Assembly (NCBI RefSeq): GCF_001302565.1
Contig: NZ_CP012750.1
Span: 496,001-560,000, forward strand
Origin: Glutamicibacter halophytocola
GTDB lineage: Bacteria > Actinomycetota > Actinomycetes > Actinomycetales > Micrococcaceae
DNA length: 64,000 nucleotides
Direction: 5' to 3'
A program made the translations under genes and the position numbers. Below are positions 8,554 to 17,116 of this stretch, in pieces. How positions within the stretch are numbered: the stretch's first letter is position 1; every line of letters starts with the position of its first letter. The notes under the pieces are model-generated. The model searched no databases, was not told the origin of the DNA, and worked only from the letters and a program-made list of their open reading frames with translations.

Positions 8554-9351
8554 CTAGTTGGCCAGGAAGAATTCGGCCAGCAGGGCCGCGGTGTCTTCCG
8601 GTGCTTCAGCCGGAGCCAGATGGCCTGCGGAGTCAATAATGGCCGCCTGGCCCTGCGGGGCGTTCTCGGCGATGAACTGCGCATCAGCCGGAGGGCACAC
8701 CTGGTCCTGGGCGCCGTTGATGGCCAGGATGCGGTCCGTGGTGGCCGAGAGCCGCCCACGCACATCGAAGCCGGCCAATGCGGCACAGGCATGGGCGTAG
8801 GCAAAGCGGTCAGCATCCTGCAGGCTGTGCAGCAGGCTTGCGGAAATCTCGGGTTCCTTCTCGATGAACCCCGGGGCGAACCAGCGCTGGGCGGAACCGG
8901 CAACCATGGTCGGGGTTCCGGCTTTGGCAACAAGCTCGGCGCGCTCGGTCCACCCCTCGGGAGTGCCGATCTTGGCGGCCGAGCAGATCGAGGACAAGGC
9001 GTTGAAGAAGCCGGGATGGTCCACGGCCAGTTGCAGTGCGGTGGCGCCGCCCACCGAAACCCCGGCATAGAACAGCTTGGCGCCTTCGGCGATGACCCCG
9101 TCAGCCCGCAGGGCCCCTACCATGGCAGTGATGCCGCTGGCGAGTTCGGCCAGCGTGAAGCCTTGCGTCGATGGCTTGCTGGCTCCGTGCCCGGGCAGAT
9201 CCCAGGCGATGACCTGGAAATGCTCTTTGAGGTAGGGCAGGGCAGGGGCCCACAGAGGAAGGGCCGCGGTGCCCAGGGAGGGTCCTGCGATGAGGGTGGG
9301 GAGCTTGCTGTCGGTATGCAGCAGCGACGGAGTTAGTTCTGGGACTGCCAT
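8554..9351 (-). CDS. pcaD: 3-oxoadipate enol-lactonase
   Basis: A 265-aa alpha/beta hydrolase. The nucleophile elbow is YAGVSVGGATALQ (Ser in GxSxGG), the acid follows in RILAINGAQDQVCPP, and the catalytic His is in SAGHLAPAEAPE. PcaD hydrolyses 3-oxoadipate enol-lactone to 3-oxoadipate. AAGGAACA precedes the ATG at 9351, and the start lies inside the last 19 bases of pcaB, so the two are translationally coupled. Confidence 0.92.
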   Translation of the reverse strand: MAVPELTPSLLHTDSKLPTLIAGPSLGTAALPLWAPALPYLKEHFQVIAWDLPGHGASKPSTQGFTLAELASGITAMVGALRADGVIAEGAKLFYAGVSVGGATALQLAVDHPGFFNALSSICSAAKIGTPEGWTERAELVAKAGTPTMVAGSAQRWFAPGFIEKEPEISASLLHSLQDADRFAYAHACAALAGFDVRGRLSATTDRILAINGAQDQVCPPADAQFIAENAPQGQAAIIDSAGHLAPAEAPEDTAALLAEFFLAN

Positions 9352-10739
9352 TGTTCCTTCCGTGCCGAATAATCGGCTAATACAGTTGTGGTGAAGCGAT
9401 CCGCGGCACCAAGGTAGCCGGCGGGATCAAAGAGTTCGGCCAATTCGGCATCACCCAGGCGATCTGCGGGAATCTGCGAACGCAGAAGTTCGTGCAGGGA
9501 CAGCTCTTCATCCAAGCTGCGGCGCACCAGCTTCTGGATGGCTGCCTTGCCTCCGTCCACCAGCGGTGCCAGGACGGAAGCCAGGCGTTCGGACAGCACC
9601 GCGTCGCCGCCCAAGGCGAGGTTCCGTGCGATGGCCGGAAGATTGACGCCCAGGCCGTTGGCCAGGAACGCTGCGTGGAATGCGGCTCCTGCTCCCAGGC
9701 GGGCCAGCTCGCGCAGTGCGCCCCATTCGGCATGCCAGCCGCCGTCGGGGCGTTCATCCACCGCGGTGCCGGCAGCGGTGAAGAGCGTGGAGAGCAGACC
9801 GGGAGCGCTGAACGCGGCATTGCGCAGCAGCACCGAGCGCACCGGATTCTGCTTTTGCGGCATGGCCGAGGAACCGCCCTTGCCCGCTTCGCGTGGCTCG
9901 GACAGCTCGCCGATCTCCGGACGCGAAGAGGTGAGCACATCTGCACCAAAGGTGCCCAGCGCCGCAATGGCCGCGCCCAGGGCGGAGCCGAGCTGGAGAA
10001 TGGGCATGCGGTTGGTGTGCCATGGCGTGCCCGGATCGTGCAGGCCCAGGACGCGGGCAAGCTGGGAACTGAGCTGCTGGCTGCTGGCCGTGGTGCCGCC
10101 TGCCCCTTCGAGGAATTGTTCCAGGGAGGCCAGGGTTCCCACCGCCCCGCCCCACTGCAGGCGCAGCTGACTCGAAGCTGTGTCCAGCTGCTTTTCGGCG
10201 TCCACGATGGCCGAGAGCCAGCTGGCGGCCTTCCAGCCGAAGGTGGTTGGCAACGCGTGCTGGGTCAGCGATCGGGCAATGCACACCGTTGAGCGGTGGG
10301 CCTGCGCGAGGCGGGCCAACCCGTCGGCGGCACTGCGCAGATCGGCCTGGGTCTGGGCCAGGGTCTTGGACAGGACCAGCATCAGCGCGCTGTCGATGAT
10401 GTCTTGGCTGGTCGCCCCGCGGTGCAGGGCCGTGCTTGCGGTTTGCGGCGCGCCATCGCGGGCGAGCAGTTCGCGCATCATGCCCAGCAGGGGGATCAGC
10501 GCGTTGGCGCCATCGGGAGTCCGCGAAGCCAAGAGCGCCAGGTCGTAGCGTTCCACGCTGGCTACCGAATGAACTGCCTGCGCGTCCTCGGCGCTGCACA
10601 GTGAGGCATCGGCCTGGACCTGCACCCAGGCAGCCTCGACATCCAGCATGGCCTGGACAAATGCGGTGTCGCTGGACAAGGAAGCTGCCGCGGTGCCGGC
10701 CCACGCCGGGGCCAGCACGCCGTAGTCTGCGCCATCCAT
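9333..10739 (-). CDS. pcaB: 3-carboxy-cis,cis-muconate cycloisomerase
   Basis: A 468-aa member of the fumarase/aspartase superfamily. The signature GGSSAMPQKQNPVRS is present, together with ATSQDIIDSALML and the long central helices typical of the family. PcaB cyclises 3-carboxymuconate, the product of protocatechuate 3,4-dioxygenase, to 4-carboxymuconolactone. A TTG lies at 10742, but the ATG at 10739 with GAGGG 6 bases upstream is the better start. A 140-bp gap separates it from pcaG; it holds no gene. Confidence 0.93.
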   Translation of the reverse strand: MDGADYGVLAPAWAGTAAASLSSDTAFVQAMLDVEAAWVQVQADASLCSAEDAQAVHSVASVERYDLALLASRTPDGANALIPLLGMMRELLARDGAPQTASTALHRGATSQDIIDSALMLVLSKTLAQTQADLRSAADGLARLAQAHRSTVCIARSLTQHALPTTFGWKAASWLSAIVDAEKQLDTASSQLRLQWGGAVGTLASLEQFLEGAGGTTASSQQLSSQLARVLGLHDPGTPWHTNRMPILQLGSALGAAIAALGTFGADVLTSSRPEIGELSEPREAGKGGSSAMPQKQNPVRSVLLRNAAFSAPGLLSTLFTAAGTAVDERPDGGWHAEWGALRELARLGAGAAFHAAFLANGLGVNLPAIARNLALGGDAVLSERLASVLAPLVDGGKAAIQKLVRRSLDEELSLHELLRSQIPADRLGDAELAELFDPAGYLGAADRFTTTVLADYSARKEQWQSQN

Positions 10740-10882
10740 CAAGACCCTCGATTCTTCACTGGTTCAATTTGTTCCCACGCTCTAGAACTCTAGCGCCAGA
10801 GCGCTGGTTGCCACCGGCATCAGCTGGCGCGCCCGTCATAATCCGCACGCGCAAGCCGCCGCCAAGAAGGCCGAGCCCGTTT

Positions 10883-11461
10883 CTAGCTTTCGCGCGGATA
10901 GGAGAGGAAGACGGTTTCTTCTTCGCCCTGCAAGCGCAGATCCAAGCGCAAGGATCCGTCGTCCTCGCGGGTGGCGATCAGGGTCTTGCGCTCGGCCTCG
11001 GACAGCGAGGACAGCAGCGGATCGCTGGCCAGCGCTTCGGCATCCTCGGGCAGGTAGATCCGGGTGAACAGCCGGTTCATCAAGCCGCGGGCGAACACCG
11101 TGAGCATGATGAACGGCGCCTTGCCGGCTTCGGTGGCTCCCGGGTTGAGAGTGGTGAAGGTGTAGTGGCCGGCATTGTCCACCGCGGTGCGCCCCCAGCC
11201 GGTGAAGGTGTAGCCATCTCGCACCAGCGAGCCTTCGCGGGAGACCACGTTGCCCTGCTCGTCGGCCTGCCAGATTTCCAGCAGCGCATCGGGAATGGCC
11301 TCGCCCTTGCCGTCATAAACCACCCCGTGCAGCCGCACCGAATTCGGGTGCCCCTGGTTGACCAGCTCATTGTCCTTGTCATAGGGCAATGCGTAGCCGT
11401 AGAACGGGCCGACGGTCTGTCCCGGGGTGGGGACGAGCTTCAGTTCTGGAGCTTTTTTCAT
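10883..11461 (-). CDS. pcaG: Protocatechuate 3,4-dioxygenase alpha subunit
   Basis: A 192-aa intradiol dioxygenase alpha chain: TPGQTVGPFYGYALPYD at the start, RLHGVVYDGKGEAIPDALLEIWQAD, then TGWGRTAVDNAGHYTFTTLNPG and MLTVFARGLMNRLFTRIYLPED. With PcaH it forms the ferric-iron enzyme that opens protocatechuate between the hydroxyls to 3-carboxy-cis,cis-muconate. The alpha chain lacks the four iron ligands, as expected. The ATG at 11461 overlaps the pcaH stop by one base (TAATG). The longer open frame upstream belongs to the shadow of pcaH. Confidence 0.95.
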   Translation of the reverse strand: MKKAPELKLVPTPGQTVGPFYGYALPYDKDNELVNQGHPNSVRLHGVVYDGKGEAIPDALLEIWQADEQGNVVSREGSLVRDGYTFTGWGRTAVDNAGHYTFTTLNPGATEAGKAPFIMLTVFARGLMNRLFTRIYLPEDAEALASDPLLSSLSEAERKTLIATREDDGSLRLDLRLQGEEETVFLSYPRES

Positions 11462-12267
11462 TAGTGCTCTGCCTCTTCCTCTTCCATCCAAGTGCGGTTG
11501 GATCCGGTCAGTACGATGTCCCAGTTGTAGCCGGTAGCCCATTCGTGGGAGGTGATCGAGTGGTCGTAGGTGGCGACCAGGCGGTCGCGCGCCGCGGGAT
11601 CGGTGATGGACTGGTAGATCGGATCCAGGGCGAAGAGCGGATCGCCCGGGAAGTACATCTGGGTGATCATGCGCTGGGTGAAGTCGGTGCCGAACAGCGA
11701 GAAGTGGATATGGGCCGGACGCCAGGCATTGTGGTGGTTTTTCCACGGGTACGGGGCCGGCTTGATGGTGGTGAACGAATATTCGCCGTTGGCTCCGGTG
11801 ATGGCCCGGCCCACCCCGGTGAAGTTCGGGTCAATGGGCGCGGGGTGCTGATCGCGCTTGTGCACATAGCGGCCGGCGGCGTTGGCCTGCCAGATTTCCA
11901 CCAGCTGGCCCGCGACCGGGCGGCCGTCGCCGTCCAGCACCCGGCCGGAGACAACGATGCGCTCGCCGATGGGTTCGCCGTTGTGCTGGATGGTCAGGTC
12001 CGACTCCAGTGCGTGCACATCGCGCTGGCCGAAGGCCGGGGAGTGCAACTCGATGGTTTCAGGGTCTGCGTGGTGCAGGTTCTTGGTGGGGTGGCGCAGC
12101 AGCGAGGAGCGGTAGGGGGCGAAATCCACCCGTGGCTGGGTTTCGGCCTTTTTGCCGGCCAGCAGCTGCTGGCGGTAGTCCTCGTGGATGCTGGAGATCT
12201 CTGCGCTGATATCTTCCTGCGTGGCCGCGGAGGCTGCGGGATCCAGTGCGTTGGTGTTGGCGCTCAT
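11461..12267 (-). CDS. pcaH: Protocatechuate 3,4-dioxygenase beta subunit
   Basis: A 268-aa catalytic chain with the intradiol dioxygenase signature VSGRVLDGDGRPVAGQLVEI. The iron ligands are visible as Tyr in GRYVHK, Tyr in APYPWK, and two His in RPAHIHFS. AAAGGAG lies 6 bases before the ATG at 12267, which fixes the start and excludes the longer frame to 12804. It sits 32 bases downstream of pobA, which makes its substrate, so the two steps are co-expressed. Confidence 0.95.
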   Translation of the reverse strand: MSANTNALDPAASAATQEDISAEISSIHEDYRQQLLAGKKAETQPRVDFAPYRSSLLRHPTKNLHHADPETIELHSPAFGQRDVHALESDLTIQHNGEPIGERIVVSGRVLDGDGRPVAGQLVEIWQANAAGRYVHKRDQHPAPIDPNFTGVGRAITGANGEYSFTTIKPAPYPWKNHHNAWRPAHIHFSLFGTDFTQRMITQMYFPGDPLFALDPIYQSITDPAARDRLVATYDHSITSHEWATGYNWDIVLTGSNRTWMEEEEAEH

Positions 12268-12299
12268 GTCGGCTCCTTTCTGGTGGTTATTGGGTGGGC

Positions 12300-13496
12300 T
12301 TAGGCGTGGGGCCAGCCGGTGTAGGACTCGGCCAGAAATTGCTGTCCGAAGCGCGAGGAGGTGACGGTATCCAATTCGCCCAGTGCGCGCTTGGCCATGA
12401 ACGGATCGCCGCCCACCGGGGTGTGCAGCATGGAGGTCATCCAGTAGGAGAAGTTCTGCGCCTTCCAGACTCGCTTCAGGGCCAGATCCGAGTAGCCCTC
12501 CAGCAGCTTCTCGCTGCCGGTGGAGAAGAAGGAATCCAGTGCTTCGAAGAGCACCTTGACGTCGGCGAAGGCCAGGTTCAGGCCCTTGGCCCCGGTGGGC
12601 GGGACGGTGTGCCCGGCATCGCCGATCAGGAACATCCGCCCGTGCGAGAGCGGTTCGCGGACGAATGAGCGGAAGCCGAGCACGGTCTTGTCGAAGATGG
12701 GCCCGGTCTTCAGCTCGAAGCCATCCGGCCCATCCACGCGCTTTTGCAGTTCGGCCCAGATGCGGTCCTCGCTCCAGGCATTCACGTCCTCGTTCGGGTC
12801 GCATTGGAAGTACATGCGCTGCACGGTTTCGCTGCGCTGGGAGATCAGCGCAAAGCCGTGCGGCGAGTTCGCGTAGACCAGTTCCGGCGCGGACTTCGGC
12901 GCCTCGGTCAGGATGCCGAACCAGGCGAACGGGTAGGAGACCTTGAAGTCCTGGCGCGAGGTGTCGGGCATCTGGCGGCGGGCGAAGGAGCGCGATCCGT
13001 CGGCCCCGACGATCACATCTGCGTGCACCTCGAAGAGGCCGCCGTCGGCATCGGTGAAGCGGAACTTCGGGGTGGACGTTTCCATGTCCAGGATCTCGGT
13101 GACCTCGCAGCCGTAGCGCACATCGCCCTGGTCGCGCTGCCGGGCGGCGGCCAGGTCCACGAACACCTCGTTCTGCGCGTACAGGGTCACGGTGGCGTCA
13201 ACCAGGTCCCGGAAGTCCAAGGGATGGGATTCGCCGTTGAAGCGCAGGTCGATCCCGGCGTGCTCGTCTCCGTGGCTGAGCACCCGTCCGTCCACGCCCG
13301 ATTCGGTGAGCATGGAGACGGCTTGGGATTCGAGGATGCCGGCGCGGTGGGTGTTGCGGATCGTTTCGTGCTCGCGCATTTCTACAACGATGTTCTCGAT
13401 GCCCGCTGCGGCCAGCAGGTGGGAGAGCATGAGCCCTGCCGGACCGCCGCCGATGATGCCGACCTTGGTCTTCAGGATGCGTGGCGCCTGTGCCAT
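12300..13496 (-). CDS. pobA: 4-hydroxybenzoate 3-monooxygenase
   Basis: A 398-aa FAD-dependent group A aromatic hydroxylase. It shows the ADP-binding VGIIGGGPAGLMLSHLL, the RAGILESQ segment of PobA-type enzymes, the DG motif VIVGADGSRSFARR, and GDAGHTVPPTGAKGLNLA for the FAD ribityl/phosphate. It hydroxylates 4-hydroxybenzoate to protocatechuate using NAD(P)H and O2. The ATG at 13496 matches family N-termini, and AGGA is found 5 bases upstream; the open frame extends to 13586 without similarity. An IclR-type palindrome lies about 130 bases upstream at 13623-13639. Confidence 0.95.
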   Translation of the reverse strand: MAQAPRILKTKVGIIGGGPAGLMLSHLLAAAGIENIVVEMREHETIRNTHRAGILESQAVSMLTESGVDGRVLSHGDEHAGIDLRFNGESHPLDFRDLVDATVTLYAQNEVFVDLAAARQRDQGDVRYGCEVTEILDMETSTPKFRFTDADGGLFEVHADVIVGADGSRSFARRQMPDTSRQDFKVSYPFAWFGILTEAPKSAPELVYANSPHGFALISQRSETVQRMYFQCDPNEDVNAWSEDRIWAELQKRVDGPDGFELKTGPIFDKTVLGFRSFVREPLSHGRMFLIGDAGHTVPPTGAKGLNLAFADVKVLFEALDSFFSTGSEKLLEGYSDLALKRVWKAQNFSYWMTSMLHTPVGGDPFMAKRALGELDTVTSSRFGQQFLAESYTGWPHA

Positions 13497-13622
13497 GGGT
13501 CCTACCTGTCTGTGCCGGGACCAGCGGGCGGAGTCCCAGCTGCAGTGCAGGGGTCCGGTGCTGGCCGGGGAAATGGGGTCTTGCATAAGGATGCGCGCGG
13601 GACGGGCCTGCGATCAGCACGG

Positions 13623-13639
13623 TTCTCATTGAATGAGAA
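13623..13639 (-). promoter_or_regulatory. Perfect 17-bp inverted repeat upstream of pobA
   Basis: TTCTCATT-G-AATGAGAA is a perfect dyad between the IclR gene (stop at 13678) and pobA (start at 13496). Its position in the pobA promoter region and the adjacent IclR gene make it the likely binding site of that regulator (inference). It differs in sequence from the GTTC-N7-GAAC repeats at 15.7 kb, which suggests that two different IclR proteins serve the two halves of the pathway. Confidence 0.65.
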
Positions 13640-13677
13640 AAATGGCGCGGGATCCGCACGCTGATCTGCCCATCGTC

Positions 13678-14427
13678 CTAGGCCGATCCGCCCGGCTGCA
13701 GCGCCCTGGAAATGCCCCGCGCGGCGGTGCGCAATGCCAGTCCGGCGGATTGCACCGCTCGGGTTTGGCGGGGGAGCACCACGGAGATCACGGCTACCTG
13801 GTATCCGGCATCATCAAGGATGGGAGCCGCGACGCCGGTTGTTTCCGGATCGATGAAGCCATCGAAGGTGGCATAGCCGGTGCGGCGTATCTCAGCCATT
13901 TCAGCCCGGAAATCCGGGTAGGTAGCAGCCATGATCGCCTGGTGGCGGGATAAATAGTCCCGGATGGCTTCCGGACGGGAAAAAGCCAGCAGGGCCATCC
14001 CCATGGAGGTGCGGTGCACCGGCATGCGGCCTGCGACATTCGCCTGATTGACGACCGAGCCAGGGCGTGAAAGCCGTTCGATGATCAGCACCTCGTCCTG
14101 GTGCAGCACCGAGAGCTGGGTGTTTTGCCGCAGAAGCTGGTTGATGTCCTCCATGAAGTGCAGAGCTGCCGTGCGCAGATCCTGGGTGGCCGCACTGCGA
14201 TTCGCCAGCTCCCATAGCCGCAAGCCCAGCCGAACCTGGCCCGAGGCATCGCGGCTGAGCAAATCGTGTTCCACCAGCGAATCGAGCAGCCGGTACATGC
14301 TCGCTACCGGTATATCGGCCCGGCGCGCCAGGACGCTGACGCTGAGCGACTGGGTTTTCGCGTCAAAGGAGTCAAGGATCCGCACCAGGCGGTCCAGCAT
14401 TGAATCCCCGCTGGGAGAATTGGCCAT
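13678..14427 (-). CDS. IclR family transcriptional regulator (probable pobA/pca operon regulator)
   Basis: A 249-aa IclR-family protein. The N-terminal winged helix is SVSVLARRADIPVASMYRLLDSLVEHDLL, and the C-terminal effector domain shows MGMALLAFSR and GYATFDGFIDPETTGVAAPI. IclR proteins in aromatic catabolism bind 4-hydroxybenzoate, protocatechuate or beta-ketoadipate. It starts 9 bases after the stop of the MFS transporter gene, so the two are probably one transcript, and it lies just before pobA. I infer control of pobA-pcaHGBDC via the 13623-13639 palindrome. Confidence 0.88.
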   Translation of the reverse strand: MANSPSGDSMLDRLVRILDSFDAKTQSLSVSVLARRADIPVASMYRLLDSLVEHDLLSRDASGQVRLGLRLWELANRSAATQDLRTAALHFMEDINQLLRQNTQLSVLHQDEVLIIERLSRPGSVVNQANVAGRMPVHRTSMGMALLAFSRPEAIRDYLSRHQAIMAATYPDFRAEMAEIRRTGYATFDGFIDPETTGVAAPILDDAGYQVAVISVVLPRQTRAVQSAGLALRTAARGISRALQPGGSA

Positions 14428-14436
14428 GGGACAACT

Positions 14437-15630
14437 CTAGCCACGCTGCGGCTTGGGGATCTGCGCGATGACGACAACGGCGAGCAGCGCTGCCCCGCCG
14501 TACAGGAAAAACGCCCCCGGGTACGCGGTGCCGGCAGCCACCATCAGGCCGGTGACGTAGGGGCCGATGATCGCGCCAAAGCGACCGATGCCCGAAGCCA
14601 GTCCAATGCCGGTGGCCACCAGGTTGCGCGGGTACACGTGACCTGCGTAGGCGTACATCAGGCACTGGGCGGAGAAGACAAAAACGCCGGTGACAAAGAG
14701 GAACGCGGTCAAAAGCACTTGGCTTCCAAAGGGCACTGCCAGCAGCAGCAACAACGCTGAAGAGGCCGCGAACCAGATCAGCGAGACGAGCTTGATGCCC
14801 TTGGAGTCGGCCGCGTAGGCGCTGATGACCAGCCCTGCGATGGCCCCCAGATTCAGCACGAAGAGCATCGTCAGCGAATCGGCTACCGGATAGCCGGCAG
14901 CGCCCATGATCTTGGGAAGCCAGGCATTCAGCCCGTAGACCAGGACCAATCCCATGAACGCGGCAATCCACAAGCCGATCGAGGTGCGCAGGTATTTGGG
15001 CTTGAGCACATCGGAGATCGAGGTGCGCTCATTGCTGGCGACAACATCGCTTTCGGGAAGCTTGAACCAGAGCAGCGCCAGCAGGGCCAGGCCCAGCCCG
15101 CCGCCGAGGAAGTACAGCACCGACCAGTGCACCCCGGCTGCCTTGCCCGCCAGCGATGCCAGGACTGCACCCAGGTGATAGCCGACCATCGGCAGGTTAT
15201 TGGCCAGTGCACGCCGGCCCACCGGAGCATTCTCCTGCATCAGTGCCAGGGCTACGGGCATGCAGCCGCCCAGGCCCAGGCCCGCGATGAAGCGGAATGC
15301 GCCCATCAGCAAAGCGCTGGGAAGGAAGGGGAAGAGCAAGGTGAACACCGAAAAGACGAGAACTGCGATCAGCAGCGGGCGCCGCCGCCCGAAGCGGTCG
15401 GCCAGCCGTCCCATGGTTGCCGCGCCAACGCCGACCCCGATCAGCGAAAAGGTGTTGACCCAGTTCATCTCGCTGACGCTGTACCCGCCGACGCCTGGAT
15501 CGGTCAGCACTGGAATCGTGGCGCCCAGGGCAACAATGTCGTAGCCCTCGAAGACCACGATGAAGAAGCACAGCGCAGCGATCCAGCCGCCAAGTTCGAG
15601 TTTCCGGGTATCGGTTTGTGGTGAAGACAT
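14437..15630 (-). CDS. MFS transporter, aromatic acid:H+ symporter type (PcaK-like)
   Basis: A 397-aa twelve-helix major facilitator. The loop 2-3 motif is MGRLADRFGRRRPLL, and the first helix carries the VFEGYDIVALGATIPVL segment, close to the D-x-x-D/E-type motif of the aromatic acid:H+ symporter family. The likely substrate is 4-hydroxybenzoate or protocatechuate (inferred from the neighbours). AAGGGGCG precedes the ATG at 15630. The open frame to 15783 would cross the operator region and is rejected. It faces pcaF across a shared control region. Confidence 0.88.
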   Translation of the reverse strand: MSSPQTDTRKLELGGWIAALCFFIVVFEGYDIVALGATIPVLTDPGVGGYSVSEMNWVNTFSLIGVGVGAATMGRLADRFGRRRPLLIAVLVFSVFTLLFPFLPSALLMGAFRFIAGLGLGGCMPVALALMQENAPVGRRALANNLPMVGYHLGAVLASLAGKAAGVHWSVLYFLGGGLGLALLALLWFKLPESDVVASNERTSISDVLKPKYLRTSIGLWIAAFMGLVLVYGLNAWLPKIMGAAGYPVADSLTMLFVLNLGAIAGLVISAYAADSKGIKLVSLIWFAASSALLLLLAVPFGSQVLLTAFLFVTGVFVFSAQCLMYAYAGHVYPRNLVATGIGLASGIGRFGAIIGPYVTGLMVAAGTAYPGAFFLYGGAALLAVVVIAQIPKPQRG

Positions 15631-15720
15631 GAGTCGCCCCTTCGAGATCTCTTGGTGCCTGGCACGTGATGGGTGCCACGGCGTTGTGATCCTAGCACTA
15701 TTTTCATTGTGCGCACCAAA

Positions 15721-15811
15721 GTTCACAAAGCGAACTTTTCTGGCAACCTCTTGATCGGGCTGGTGAAGGCTGATAAAGTTCATTCTACGAACTTAAGTTC
15801 ACATTGTGAAC
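15721..15811. promoter_or_regulatory. Three GTTC-N7-GAAC repeats between the divergent MFS and pcaF genes
   Basis: Three 15-bp dyads share the same half-sites: GTTC-ACAAAGC-GAAC (15721-15735), GTTC-ATTCTAC-GAAC (15778-15792) and GTTC-ACATTGT-GAAC (15797-15811). The first two are extended to AAAGTTC/GAACTT. Sites two and three are 19 bp apart centre to centre; site one is 57 bp from site two. They fill the divergent intergenic region before pcaF (start 15839). The IclR protein encoded after pcaJ is the most likely ligand (inference). Confidence 0.8.
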
Positions 15812-15838
15812 ATCTTTCAGCAATGGAGCAGTGAGACC

Positions 15839-17050
15839 ATGCAGCAGGCGTACCTCTACGACGCAATTCGTACCCCCTTCGGCAAGATCGGTGGCGCACT
15901 ATCTGGCCATCGCCCCGACGACCTCGCCGCGCATGTGGTGCGCGAACTTGTCGCACGGTCCCCGAAGCTCGAGACCAGCACCATCGACGAATCGATCTTC
16001 GGCAACGCCAACGGCGCCGGCGAAGAGAACCGCAATGTTGCCCGCATGGCCACCCTGCTCGCTGGCCTGCCCACCTCGCTGCCTGGCACCACCATGAACC
16101 GCTTGTGCGGTTCCTCGCTGGATGCCTCCATTGCAGCATCCCGCCAGGTAGCCACCGGAGACGCCGATCTGGTGCTGGTGGGCGGCGTGGAATCAATGTC
16201 CCGCGCACCTTGGGTTCTGCCAAAAACCGAGCGGCCCTTCCCGATGAGCAACCTGGAACTGGCCAACACCACCCTGGGCTGGCGCCTGGTCAACCCGGCC
16301 ATGCCGGGGGCATGGACCGTCTCGCTGGGCGAGGCCACCGAGCAGCTGCGCGAAAAGCACAACATCTCCCGCGAGGACCAGGACGAATTCTCCGCCCTCT
16401 CGCACCAGCAGGCCGCGGCTGCCTGGGATGCCGGAAAGTATGAGAGCCTGGTGGTTCCCGTGCCGCCGGCCAGCAAGCGCGGCACCGAATTCACCCGTGA
16501 TGAAACCATCCGCGCCGACTCCACCGCCGAAACCCTGTCCCAGCTGCGCACCGTGTTCCGCACCGGCGAGAACGCCACCGTCACCGCAGGCAACGCCTCG
16601 CCGATGAGCGATGGCGCCTCGGCCGCGTTCATTGGTTCTGAAAAGGGCGGAACGCTGCTGGGCCTGGACCCGATCGCCCGCATCGTCTCCAACGGCGCCT
16701 CCGCCCTGGATCCGCAGTTCTTCGGCTTCGCCCCGGTGGACGCCGCCAACAAGGCCCTGGCCAAGGCCGGGCTGAAGTGGTCGGATATCGCCGCCGTCGA
16801 GCTCAATGAAGCCTTCGCCGCGCAGTCCCTGGCCTGCATCCGCGCCTGGGATATCGACCAGGGGATCGTCAACGCCTGGGGCGGGGCCATCTCCATCGGC
16901 CACCCGCTGGGCGCCTCGGGCCTGCGCATCCTGGGCACCGTCGCCCGCCGCCTGGCCGAATCCGGCGAACGCTTTGGGCTCGCGGCCATCTGCATCGGCG
17001 TCGGCCAGGGCCTGGCCGTCGTGGTCGAGAACGTGAACGCAACCAAGTAG
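15839..17050 (+). CDS. pcaF: 3-oxoadipyl-CoA thiolase
   Basis: A 403-aa thiolase with the acyl-binding Cys in MNRLCGSSLDAS (about residue 90), ELNEAFAAQS, the GHPLGASG signature, and the C-terminal general-base Cys in CIGVGQGLA. The family cleaves 3-oxoadipyl-CoA with CoA into succinyl-CoA and acetyl-CoA; the pca context supports this over a general acetyl-CoA acetyltransferase. The open frame begins at a GTG at 15806 inside the third operator repeat, so the ATG at 15839 is chosen. First gene of pcaF-pcaI-pcaJ-IclR. Confidence 0.93.
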   Translation: MQQAYLYDAIRTPFGKIGGALSGHRPDDLAAHVVRELVARSPKLETSTIDESIFGNANGAGEENRNVARMATLLAGLPTSLPGTTMNRLCGSSLDASIAASRQVATGDADLVLVGGVESMSRAPWVLPKTERPFPMSNLELANTTLGWRLVNPAMPGAWTVSLGEATEQLREKHNISREDQDEFSALSHQQAAAAWDAGKYESLVVPVPPASKRGTEFTRDETIRADSTAETLSQLRTVFRTGENATVTAGNASPMSDGASAAFIGSEKGGTLLGLDPIARIVSNGASALDPQFFGFAPVDAANKALAKAGLKWSDIAAVELNEAFAAQSLACIRAWDIDQGIVNAWGGAISIGHPLGASGLRILGTVARRLAESGERFGLAAICIGVGQGLAVVVENVNATK

Positions 17051-17060
17051 AAGCTGAACG

Positions 17061-17084
17061 ACGGGGGGATTTGAACCTCCGGTC
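17061..17084 (-). other. tRNA T-arm-like fragment between pcaF and pcaI
   Basis: On the minus strand, GGACCGGAGG-TTCAAAT-CCCCCCG resembles a tRNA T-stem and loop followed by an acceptor-like CGTCGTTCA. The 5' half of a tRNA is absent: the matching region is pcaI coding sequence and contains no AACGACG acceptor strand. It may be a tRNA relic left by a past rearrangement, or chance. Confidence 0.35.
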
Positions 17085-17116
17085 CTACAGCATCTTGAAT
17101 TCAGAAAGGCAGAATC

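Noticed and set aside
10743..10882. Small gene between pcaG and pcaB
   Set aside because: No frame with a start and ribosome-binding site; only short dyads such as GCGCCAGAGCGCTGG.
15806..15838. GTG at 15806 as the pcaF start
   Set aside because: It lies inside the third operator repeat and adds residues without family similarity; the ATG at 15839 fits thiolase N-termini.
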